Program-made: the position numbers and the translations under genes
Part shown: one piece after another, positions 56,738-64,000 of the stretch
Position numbering within the stretch: position 1 is the first letter of the stretch
Layout of the letters: the number at the start of each line of letters is the position of its first letter
The notes under the pieces: generated by a model
Told to the model about the DNA's origin: nothing
What the model saw: the letters and a program-made list of their open reading frames with translations, nothing else
The model's database searches: none
Assembly: GCA_024346935.1 (NCBI GenBank)
Contig: AP024879.1
Span: 558,001 to 622,000 of the forward strand
Direction: 5' to 3'
Length of the DNA: 64,000 nucleotides
Source of the DNA: Vibrio inusitatus
GTDB lineage: Bacteria > Pseudomonadota > Gammaproteobacteria > Enterobacterales > Vibrionaceae

Positions 56738-57625
56738 TCACTTCAGGTGCCATTGCTTTGGCAAGTTACGAATCATCCAGCTTTTAGCCTTTCCCATCTG
56801 ATTTCGCTTCCAGGCCATGATGATCGGTAATTCAGATTCTTTACTACCGCTGATCTGCTTAAGAAGCCCTGCTTCAATTTTGATTTTGGCAATATGTGAA
56901 GGGATTGTGCCTATACCTAAATTACTTTCTAATGCTTCTATCTTTGAAGCAAAATTCGTCACAGTAAGGCGTGGCTGCTTTTCAAAGACATTGATACTGC
57001 GTGTTGGCTTCGTTCTTGCTGAATCGGCAATAGCAATGACGCGATAATTCGATTGCGCTGCTTGATCAAACTTACCAACGCGTTTATGAACAAAATGTTC
57101 TGGAGCTGCAACCCAAGTTAAACCAATAGTGCCTATTGTTTCAATTTTTGCCTCAGGAAGAGAAATGTCTGTCATTGGAGCAATCAGGATATCTGCCCGT
57201 TCATACGCCAAAGCCTCCCATCCCCCAGCAAGTATCTCTTCTTGGAGCTTAAGACGTGTTTTGCTTTTTTTAGCCAATTTATCAACTAAAGGAAAGAAGT
57301 GCCCTACTGGAATTACACCATCAAAAGCTATCGTTAGGTCTAACTCCCAACCATTTGCAAGGCTGGTTGCATCATTAATCATATCTGCAGTAGCCGCGAG
57401 GATGACTCTCCCCTGATCTAACAGTATCTTCCCGGCTGGAGTAAGCTCTGCCCTGTGACCTGAGCGATCAAAGATAAACAAATCCAACTCTTGTTCGAGT
57501 TTTTGTATCTGGTAACTGAGCGAAGATGGTGCCCGATTTAATTCTTCTGCTGCAGCAGAAAAACTACCACGACGATCAATGGCGTCGAGGATATGCATGG
57601 CTTCAAGAGTGATTGGCGAAATCAT
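56738..57625 (-). CDS. LysR-family transcriptional regulator, YhaJ/DhcR-like
   Basis: The 295-residue protein has an N-terminal winged helix (SPITLEAMHILDAIDRRGSFSAAAEELNRAPSSLSYQIQKLEQELDLFIFDRSGHRAELTPAGK) and a LysR substrate-binding domain. The start at 57625 has AAGGAAG upstream; an in-frame ATG at 57640 is less well supported. It is convergent with the acetyltransferase gene. Targets and inducer are unknown. Confidence 0.85.
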   Translation of the reverse strand: MISPITLEAMHILDAIDRRGSFSAAAEELNRAPSSLSYQIQKLEQELDLFIFDRSGHRAELTPAGKILLDQGRVILAATADMINDATSLANGWELDLTIAFDGVIPVGHFFPLVDKLAKKSKTRLKLQEEILAGGWEALAYERADILIAPMTDISLPEAKIETIGTIGLTWVAAPEHFVHKRVGKFDQAAQSNYRVIAIADSARTKPTRSINVFEKQPRLTVTNFASKIEALESNLGIGTIPSHIAKIKIEAGLLKQISGSKESELPIIMAWKRNQMGKAKSWMIRNLPKQWHLK

Positions 57626-57791
57626 TAACTTCCTTATCAAAGCTTATTTCGTGCTATTTAATCACTATGAACCATAAAGTCACTGCATTTCATCGAATAT
57701 GTTGAAGCAAGACAAGAGAATTAAGGGAATCCCAACAATAAAATGAGTTATAAGGTGTTGATTTTTGCGACTATAGAAGAGTTATAGAAAT

Positions 57792-57818
57792 AAAAAAACC
57801 AACTTTTGATAAGTTGGC
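57792..57818 (-). terminator. Terminator on the minus strand
   Basis: On the minus strand: CCAACTT-ATCAAA-AGTTGG-like stem followed by TTTTTTTA. It ends a transcript that comes from the small ORF or galE, before the LysR promoter. Confidence 0.85.
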
Positions 57819-57882
57819 TTTGAAATTTTGCAATCAATAAAAGAAAAAACAAAAAGTTGGATTATTGCAAAATAAACCGAGC

Positions 57883-57960
57883 TTATTTGTTTGCTTTTAT
57901 TTCTTTAGTAACCATTACTACTGAAGCTGCGATAAATGCCACGATTAGTGCTAGTTCCAT
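57883..57960 (-). CDS. Small membrane protein of 25 residues
   Basis: The ORF begins with ATG at 57960, preceded by AGGTGGTG at good spacing, and encodes MELALIVAFIAASVVMVTKE and five more residues (IKANK). One membrane helix is followed by a basic tail, the layout of small bacterial membrane proteins. It lies 98 bases downstream of galE on the same strand, and a terminator follows. I do not recognise the family. Confidence 0.55.
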   Translation of the reverse strand: MELALIVAFIAASVVMVTKEIKANK

Positions 57961-58058
57961 AATTTTCACCACCTGATATCAAAGAGTTATTAAGATTTGT
58001 TAATTTCTAAAAACAATTGTAACACTCCGTGGCAAAAATATTATCTGTTTATTCGGAA

Positions 58059-59072
58059 TTATTCGGGGTAACCCTTCGGATTTTCCGATTGCCAACGCCA
58101 AGTGTCTTCACTCATTTCTTGTAAAGTACGGGTTGCTTTCCAACCTAAAACAGCTTCAGCCTTGGCTGGATCTGCCCAACATTCGGCAATATCACCAGGT
58201 CTGCGTGGTGCAATCTTGTATGCAATGTTAGTACCGCTTGCTTGTTCAAAAGCCTTAACCATATCTAGAACACTTGTACCATTACCAGTACCTAGGTTAA
58301 AAATGTGCAGCCCAGGTTCATTGCCAACCCTTTGCAAGGCAGCAATGTGTCCATCAGACAAATCCATTACATGAATATAATCACGAACTCCCGTACCATC
58401 AGGCGTTGCGTAGTCATCCCCAAATACGGACAGGTATTCACGACGACCAACAGCAACTTGAGATACAAATGGCATCAAATTATTTGGGATGCCTTGAGGA
58501 TCTTCACCTAGATGTCCTGTTGGGTGAGAACCCACAGGGTTGAAGTAACGTAACAGAGTGATACTCCAATCTGTGTTAGCTGCTTGAAAATCCGTAAGGC
58601 ACTCTTCTACCATTAGTTTGCTACGACCGTAGGGGTTTGTAGCACTTGTTGGGAAGTCTTCGGTAATAGGCACTGATGCAGGATCACCGTACACAGTGGC
58701 AGAAGAAGAAAATACCAATCTTTTAACTCCCGCCTCTCTCATCGCATCCACCAGCACAAGTGTACCGTTGACGTTGTTGTCGTAATACTCCAACGGTTTA
58801 GCCACTGACTCACCGACAGCTTTCAATCCTGCAAAGTGAATAACCGCACCGATATTGTGCTGCTGCATTGCCTTAACCAGTAAGGCTTTATCTCTGATAT
58901 CGCCTTCAACAAACTGCACATTTTGACCCGATACAAGGCTGATACGCTGATTTACGCTTGCCTTGCTGTTATATAGATTGTCAAAAATTACAGGTGTCAT
59001 CCCTGCTTCTAAAAGCTGTATGCAAGTATGGCTGCCAATATAGCCCATACCGCCAGTAACAAGTACATTCAT
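58059..59072 (-). CDS. galE: UDP-glucose 4-epimerase
   Basis: The 337-residue SDR enzyme interconverts UDP-glucose and UDP-galactose. It has the NAD site LVTGGMGYIGSHTC, the catalytic Ser and YxxxK (SSSATVYGD, NPYGRSKLMVEE), and GTGVRDYIHVMDLSDGH. The start is the ATG at 59072; a TTG at 59084 is unlikely. It is not within a gal operon here, so it may serve envelope polysaccharides. Confidence 0.95.
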   Translation of the reverse strand: MNVLVTGGMGYIGSHTCIQLLEAGMTPVIFDNLYNSKASVNQRISLVSGQNVQFVEGDIRDKALLVKAMQQHNIGAVIHFAGLKAVGESVAKPLEYYDNNVNGTLVLVDAMREAGVKRLVFSSSATVYGDPASVPITEDFPTSATNPYGRSKLMVEECLTDFQAANTDWSITLLRYFNPVGSHPTGHLGEDPQGIPNNLMPFVSQVAVGRREYLSVFGDDYATPDGTGVRDYIHVMDLSDGHIAALQRVGNEPGLHIFNLGTGNGTSVLDMVKAFEQASGTNIAYKIAPRRPGDIAECWADPAKAEAVLGWKATRTLQEMSEDTWRWQSENPKGYPE

Positions 59073-59301
59073 GAGTTTTACCAACTGATTGATTTATAGT
59101 TAAGAGTACCAAATTTTTGTAAAGGTTTGAATTTTCCAACCCTGTTGCGTCACAGAAAGGACGATGTATAAACGCTAAATTGGTCAAAAACTCTCGTTTA
59201 TTGTTATTCTTTACTGTACAGAGAATTAATTTGATAAACCGTAACAACATCATAGAGTTGCTGGCAGTACGAGTCTATCGCGCAGTGTAAAAGAGGAACC
59301 A

Positions 59302-60033
59302 ATGAAACTAAATTGTGATATGGGTGAAAGCTTAGGCGCATGGACAATGGGCAATGATGCTCAGATCATGCCCTATATCGATATGGCAAATATCGCCTGT
59401 GGTTTTCACGCCTCAGATCCTGACATTATGTCGGATACTGTAGCCCTCGCAAAACAACACGGAGTCTCTATCGGTGCGCATCCAGGATATGCGGATTTAC
59501 AAGGCTTTGGCAGACGTTCTATTTTTCACACCAGCGCTCAGATCACCCACCTTATGCTCTATCAAGTGGGCGCTTTGCAGGGTATCTGCAAGTTGCATCA
59601 CGTCAATGTCGACTACATAAAACCCCATGGCGCCCTGTATAACGACATGATGAAGGATGTTGAACTGTTCAAAGGCGTTATTGAAGCGGCGAAACAACTT
59701 CAATTGCCTGTGATGATACTGGCAACGGACAATTTAGACTATTTACACATCGCACAACAAGCGAATGTTCCTCTCATTCATGAAGGGTTTGTCGATAGGC
59801 GCTACACCAATGATAAACAACTTGCTGCGCGCACAGCAAAGGGGGCTGTCATTGAAAGTCTTGATGATGTGAAAAGCCAAGCATTATCATTGATTAGAGG
59901 CGCGATGTTTAACAGCATCGATAATGTATCGATTCAAGTAGAGGCGGATACGCTGTGCATTCACGGCGACGGCGGTGATGCCCTTGTCTTTACTCAACAT
60001 CTTCGTAAGTTAATTGATGAGCATGCCACGTGA
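59302..60033 (+). CDS. pxpA: 5-oxoprolinase subunit A (LamB/YcsF family)
   Basis: The 243-residue protein begins KLNCDMGESLGAWTMGND and contains DMANIACGFHASDP and IGAHPGYADLQGFGRR, the LamB/YcsF signature. With PxpB and PxpC it opens 5-oxoproline to glutamate using ATP. AGAGGAA precedes the ATG. It overlaps pxpB by 4 bases. Confidence 0.93.
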   Translation: MKLNCDMGESLGAWTMGNDAQIMPYIDMANIACGFHASDPDIMSDTVALAKQHGVSIGAHPGYADLQGFGRRSIFHTSAQITHLMLYQVGALQGICKLHHVNVDYIKPHGALYNDMMKDVELFKGVIEAAKQLQLPVMILATDNLDYLHIAQQANVPLIHEGFVDRRYTNDKQLAARTAKGAVIESLDDVKSQALSLIRGAMFNSIDNVSIQVEADTLCIHGDGGDALVFTQHLRKLIDEHAT

Positions 60034-60734
60034 GCGTTATCGAAAAATATAAACTGCATATAGAACCGGTGGGAGAATGCGCTATTTTGCTTCGGTTTGC
60101 AGATAAGATAGATGAGTCTTTGCCCCCATATATCGCTCGTTTAGCTAAAATTCTAAACCATAATCTAACACCTGCACCCATTAATGCGGTGCCGTCCTAC
60201 ACGACCTTATTCCTTGAGTTCTCTGTATTGGAATTTGATTACACTCTTTTGCACAGGCAACTTCACTCTTTAACACTAAATTCAAATATTAGCCAAAACC
60301 ATGCCTTAACAAATACCATTGAAATCCCCGTCTATTATGGTGAAGAAGTTGCACTAGATGCTACTCGGTTTTCTAAAGAAAAGGGGTTGTCGTTACAGCA
60401 GTTACAAGAAATCCATACTTGTGCAGAGTATCAAGTGCATGCTTTGGGTTTTGCGCCTGGGTTTGCCTTTATGGCAGAAACACCGAAGTCACTACAATTA
60501 CCGCGACTTGATTCGCCAAGACCCATCGTAGCGAAAGGCAGTGTGGCTATTGCAGGTCCTCAAACCGCTGTGTACCCAGAAGAAAGCCCAGGTGGTTGGA
60601 ATATCATTGGCAGAACGCCAATCGAGCTATACAGTCCCCAACAGCAACCAATGACTTTATTGTCTCCAGGTGACACGGTTCGCTTTACTGCTATTTCTAA
60701 ACGCCTCTTTATTGAGCTGGGCGGTAAATTATGA
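60030..60734 (+). CDS. pxpB: 5-oxoprolinase subunit B (KipI-like)
   Basis: The 234-residue protein has the carboxyltransferase C/D domain, with VYYGEEVALD, LGFAPGFAFMAE, PRLDSPRPIVAKGSVAIAG and GGWNIIGRTP. GTG start overlapping the pxpA stop (GTGA); it overlaps pxpC by 4 bases (ATGA), indicating tight coupling. Confidence 0.93.
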   Translation: MSVIEKYKLHIEPVGECAILLRFADKIDESLPPYIARLAKILNHNLTPAPINAVPSYTTLFLEFSVLEFDYTLLHRQLHSLTLNSNISQNHALTNTIEIPVYYGEEVALDATRFSKEKGLSLQQLQEIHTCAEYQVHALGFAPGFAFMAETPKSLQLPRLDSPRPIVAKGSVAIAGPQTAVYPEESPGGWNIIGRTPIELYSPQQQPMTLLSPGDTVRFTAISKRLFIELGGKL

Positions 60735-61678
60735 ACAAGGTGCTCACCGTACTCAAAACAAACACACTCACAAGCATTCAAGATCAAGGACGCTTTGGAT
60801 ACGCACATTTAGGTATTACACAAGGTGGTGTAGCTGATGAGTATTCGTTTCATTGGGCAAATAAGTTACTGGAAAACCCTTTTTCAAGTTCGGTTATCGA
60901 AACCAGCCTTGGAGGTCTTGAAGCCGAATTTCAGCAAAATTCTTGGTTTGCAATAACGGGAGCAATGGATAACGCCTATCTAGATGACATCAAAGTGCCA
61001 AATTGGAGTCGTATATGGGCCAAGCGCGGTCAACGCCTTAGCGTTAGAATGCCACGCATGGGTTTAAGGAACTACATAGCTCTTCCCTCAGGGATCAAAG
61101 CACCGTTGCATCATGGAAGTTCAGCTACAGTAACGAAAGACCGCTTAGGAGGCTTACACAGCGATGGGCAAGGATTAAGAGCAGGCGATGACCTATATTG
61201 TTTTGCCCTTTCAGAAAAACAATATAAACCAATCAGTGTTTCTTCGAAATTCATCCCAGACTTTGCACCATCATCGATCATACAGCTTCGGCTTTTACTG
61301 GGCTCTCAACATCTTTTATTTGATCAAAATGCTACACCAACTCTATACGAAGCCACTTATAGCGTCGCCAGCCAAAGTAATAAAATGGGCTATCAGTTGA
61401 CCGGACACCCTATTGCTGTTCCAAAACAGCATTTGATATCAGAACCGATTGCCCTGGGGGCCGTGCAAGTCCTTCCTAGTGGTCAGCCTATTATCATGCT
61501 GTGCGAGCGACAAACTATCGGTGGCTACCACAAACTCGGGACAGTCGCTAGGCTTGACCTTGCTAAACTCGCCCAAACAAAACCCGGAGCCAAAATCCGA
61601 TTTATCCCAACAGATGTAAACTTCTGCCTTAACGAATACAAAAATTGGTTAAAATTTTTCCAAAAAAAAGCACCATAA
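60731..61678 (+). CDS. pxpC: 5-oxoprolinase subunit C (KipA-like)
   Basis: The 315-residue protein has the carboxyltransferase A/B domain, with SIQDQGRFGYAHLGITQGGVADEYSF at the start, WARIW-like WSRIWAKRGQRLSV, SNKMGYQLTG and LPSGQPIIMLCERQTIGGYHKLGTVARLD. It completes the pxpABC operon. Confidence 0.93.
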   Translation: MNKVLTVLKTNTLTSIQDQGRFGYAHLGITQGGVADEYSFHWANKLLENPFSSSVIETSLGGLEAEFQQNSWFAITGAMDNAYLDDIKVPNWSRIWAKRGQRLSVRMPRMGLRNYIALPSGIKAPLHHGSSATVTKDRLGGLHSDGQGLRAGDDLYCFALSEKQYKPISVSSKFIPDFAPSSIIQLRLLLGSQHLLFDQNATPTLYEATYSVASQSNKMGYQLTGHPIAVPKQHLISEPIALGAVQVLPSGQPIIMLCERQTIGGYHKLGTVARLDLAKLAQTKPGAKIRFIPTDVNFCLNEYKNWLKFFQKKAP

Positions 61679-62038
61679 AAAAGCACAAAATAATCAAAAA
61701 AATGCTTGACCTATTTCCGCGAAAAAACTGATTTTATGGCATTGTGAATAACGGAGTTTACGAAACCTTGAATTGCTATAGGTTAAGGCGCAGTTCAAGG
61801 ATGAACTGCGAAGAGTTATCCAACTAGTTATCCACAATTAGTGTGGATAACCATTTTGGTGCGAATGCTTGATACGCTTAGAATGCTAGTGATTTGCAAT
61901 AACATTAGTGGATAAAAATCACCTAATTCTGTTAACTTTCTTACAAAACTTTCTAGTAGCCTAATGAGGTAAAGGGTTTAGAGCATATTGTTACTTATCG
62001 GCAAATACAGCACAGTAAATGCACCTAACCCTCTTAGC
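61679..62038. other. Intergenic region with a DnaA-box cluster
   Basis: The 360 bases between the convergent pxpC and permease genes hold four DnaA-box-like 9-mers within 100 bases (61816-61915). No ORF and no clear terminator with T-run are seen. Confidence 0.55.
61816..61915. promoter_or_regulatory. Cluster of DnaA boxes
   Basis: TTATCCAAC (61816-61824, one or two mismatches), TTATCCACA (61828-61836, perfect), TGTGGATAA (61842-61850, perfect, inverted) and AGTGGATAA (61907-61915, inverted, one mismatch). The central two form a 10-bp-stem palindrome with a 5-base centre. Confidence 0.65.
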
Positions 62039-64000
62039 CTACAATGCGCCATTTTTCACTGGTAGTAATAATTGTTTAATCAAGCTGTTTACAACTAAGG
62101 CTAAAATCAAAAATGTCAGAAGCGGAAGTGTAAACCACAGCTGCGGATGCACTCGAGCCGATAAATCAAAGCCCCAGTATAGCAACCCACTAACGCTTGC
62201 TTCAGCACCCAAACTCGCCACCAGACCAGCAATGAGCGCCATTAGGCCATACTCGCACCAAAGTGTTGTAGAAATGCGCTTTTTGCTCGCCCCCAGCGTG
62301 CGATACAAACGGATTTCCAGTTGTCTTTGCGAGATGCTCAGGCGTAACAGCGTAAATATCAATAGTAACCCTGCTACTACCCCAAGGGCAGCCAAAACGG
62401 TAATAGACCAAATAATCTGAGAGAGAAGAGATTGAATCTTGTCTCCCATCTTTCTGATATCAAGCAAACTAACCGTTGGATGTTGAGATGAAAGGGTTTG
62501 TATCATAGCATCATGCTTTGGTTCTATTCGGTATGACACCATAAATGCCCCCGGCATTTGCTGTGCGTATTGAGGGGCAAAGATGAAGTAGAAGTTTGGC
62601 TTCATTTCACGCCATTCCACCTTGCGAATACTATTAACCACAGCCTCTACTTCCTGACCATTGATGACAAACACCAGTTTGTCTCCAATCTTAAGATCAA
62701 GAGCTGAAGCCACTTCTGATTCTACAGAGACACCATTAGTGCTACCCCACGTACCCTCGAGTAATTCATTGTAATCAGGCAAATCATTAGCCCAAGTAAG
62801 ATTAAGCTCACGACGCACAGCGTCAGTGTCTTGATTGTCCTCTGAAACCTGTTTAGCGTCTATCTCGTTAATTTTGCTCAAACGACCGCGAATAATGGGA
62901 AAAGCTTGGGAGCGTTCAATGTTTTCTGCATCTAATTGGCGTAGATACTCATCCACTTCATAAGGGGCGATGTTGATGGCAAATGCATTCGGTGCATTCT
63001 TTGGAAGCGTGCTTTGCCAATCTTGTAAGAGATCGGTACGCACCAACCATACAATGGCAAGAAGCATCAATGATAATGCCAACGCGCCAAATTGCAGCCC
63101 ACTCGCTAATGATGAACGGTTCAGGCGACTGACCGCAAGAGCCATCGCTGGGCTTAGTTTGAGTTTTCCGATGAGCTTTGAAATCATCATTGCGACCCCG
63201 GACAACACTACAAAGAGCGCAGCCATTCCTGCTAGTACTATCCAAACCAATGTATTGGTTGCATACACCGCAAGCATTGGGATAACAGGCACCAACACAA
63301 GCCACCAACTTCGACCGTTGTGTTGCTTTACCGGTTGTAAAACGTTGGTTGCCGAAGTATTCAACAAATTGATCATCGGTATACCAAGGGCGGGCACGCC
63401 AATCAAAAAACAACTAGAGATAGCAATCAACATTGGAGTGACGCCGTAACTAGGTAAAGGATCAGGGAGTAAATCAGCTAATGGCACACGAAGCAGTACT
63501 TCCAGCACGTAGCCAATCGCTACACCAAATACAACCCCTGTGATAAACAAAAGAAGCACCTGAATCACAAGCCATCGCGCGATCCATTTCTTGCTTGCCC
63601 CTATACTCTTTAACATGGCAATAGTTTGCCGACGCCCTGCCACATAATGCTGACAGGTCAATACTAGGGTAGTTGTAGCCATTATGACCACTATCGCCAC
63701 AGTCAAAGAGAGATACTGAGTGGTTCGCGTGAACATATCATTAGTACGACTGCGGCTGTTTTGGTCTCTCCAGCGATCGCTAGGAGATAATTCCACCTTA
63801 TCTTTCAAGGCTTGTAGCTGGGCTTCAGGTCCCGTGAAAAACTGCTGATAACGCACCCTTGAACCCTGTTGCAGCGCACCGGTGCGTTCTATATCACTAG
63901 AGTGTATGAGCGCAGTGGGCATTTGCTGGAAAGGATTGAAACTGAGCCCAGGCTGCTGCTCTATTGTCCCGTTTAACGTAAAGTCAGCGTCACCAATAGT
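62039..64000 (-). CDS. FtsX-family ABC transporter permease, YbbP-like (partial)
   Basis: The frame remains open beyond the ATG at 63922 to the right edge (TIGDADFTLNGTIEQQPGLS...), so the N-terminal part is missing. The visible 650 residues contain two FtsX-type permease blocks, each with several membrane segments: one with RRQTIAMLKSIGASKKWIARWLVIQVLLLF and a C-terminal one with RQLEIRLYRTLGASKKRISTTLWCEYGLMALIAG. A large periplasmic region lies between them. It resembles E. coli YbbP, the partner of the ATPase YbbA. The ATPase gene should be beyond the window. Confidence 0.85.
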   Translation of the reverse strand, partial: TIGDADFTLNGTIEQQPGLSFNPFQQMPTALIHSSDIERTGALQQGSRVRYQQFFTGPEAQLQALKDKVELSPSDRWRDQNSRSRTNDMFTRTTQYLSLTVAIVVIMATTTLVLTCQHYVAGRRQTIAMLKSIGASKKWIARWLVIQVLLLFITGVVFGVAIGYVLEVLLRVPLADLLPDPLPSYGVTPMLIAISSCFLIGVPALGIPMINLLNTSATNVLQPVKQHNGRSWWLVLVPVIPMLAVYATNTLVWIVLAGMAALFVVLSGVAMMISKLIGKLKLSPAMALAVSRLNRSSLASGLQFGALALSLMLLAIVWLVRTDLLQDWQSTLPKNAPNAFAINIAPYEVDEYLRQLDAENIERSQAFPIIRGRLSKINEIDAKQVSEDNQDTDAVRRELNLTWANDLPDYNELLEGTWGSTNGVSVESEVASALDLKIGDKLVFVINGQEVEAVVNSIRKVEWREMKPNFYFIFAPQYAQQMPGAFMVSYRIEPKHDAMIQTLSSQHPTVSLLDIRKMGDKIQSLLSQIIWSITVLAALGVVAGLLLIFTLLRLSISQRQLEIRLYRTLGASKKRISTTLWCEYGLMALIAGLVASLGAEASVSGLLYWGFDLSARVHPQLWFTLPLLTFLILALVVNSLIKQLLLPVKNGAL

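Larger units (their letters stand above)
57641..58058. other. Intergenic region between the LysR gene and galE
   Basis: The 418 bases hold a 25-residue membrane-protein ORF (57883-57960, minus), a strong minus-strand terminator (57792-57818) and, between them, an AT-rich segment in which CCAACTTTTTG echoes the terminator stem. The remaining part (57641-57791) is the likely LysR promoter region. Confidence 0.6.

Noticed and set aside
62970..63449. Plus-strand frame of 159 codons inside the FtsX-type permease gene
   Set aside because: The minus-strand gene is unmistakable and extends through it; the plus frame has no start signal or known domain.

Overview
The window reads as chromosomal DNA of a Vibrio or close relative (Vibrionaceae). 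The pointers are a syp-type symbiosis/biofilm polysaccharide locus, a VxrAB-type two-component operon with a DUF2861 partner, a solitary autotransporter-like outer-membrane barrel, DUF2986, an inosine/guanosine kinase, and pntAB. I saw no rRNA, tRNA, insertion sequence, prophage or CRISPR array. Genes are densely packed and most are housekeeping or environmental-response genes. The assignment rests on gene content recognised by eye; no database search was possible. REGION 1 (1-10159, minus strand): the first part of a syp polysaccharide locus (sypA, B, C, D, an HPt protein, sypG, sypH and a partial sypI), preceded by an H-NOX nitric-oxide sensor and a hybrid histidine kinase. The parts form an apparently complete phosphorelay: H-NOX, hybrid kinase (His218, Asp504), stand-alone HPt (His88), SypG (Asp53). 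Two sigma-54 promoters with SypG-type enhancer repeats sit in front of sypA and in front of sypI. This is the most interesting system in the window. REGION 2 (10255-25678): SRAP protein, DUF1223 protein, two HAD phosphatases, FKBP, DsbA-like lipoprotein, gsk, creA, NYN protein, katG with an OxyR-like site, DUF1275 protein, DUF2986, a FabH-like KAS III, a DCC protein, and a GH3 glycosidase with permuted domain order and a LacI-type operator. REGION 3 (26158-29225): a reactive-sulfur module, with an FAD disulfide/persulfide reductase-rhodanese fusion divergent from a BigR-like thiol-switch ArsR repressor and two half-size YeeE/YedE transporters. REGION 4 (29286-43105): a secreted EEP-family nuclease/phosphatase, nrdDG with FNR and NrdR sites, an aminotransferase, a retropepsin-like lipoprotein, modABC, an outer-membrane barrel, a HlyU-domain protein and pntAB. 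REGION 5 (43253-51421): the vxr-like operon ending in a UPF0181 protein, a VOC protein, a DEAD-box helicase with a long leader, and an NCS2 purine permease behind a guanine-type riboswitch, then yciH. REGION 6 (51588-64000): a tyrosine-recombinase-like protein with an altered active site, ddl, a SPOR lipoprotein, a PatZ-type protein acetyltransferase missing part of its ATP-grasp, a LysR regulator, a 25-residue membrane protein, galE, pxpABC (5-oxoprolinase), a cluster of DnaA boxes between convergent genes, and an FtsX-type permease running off the right edge.
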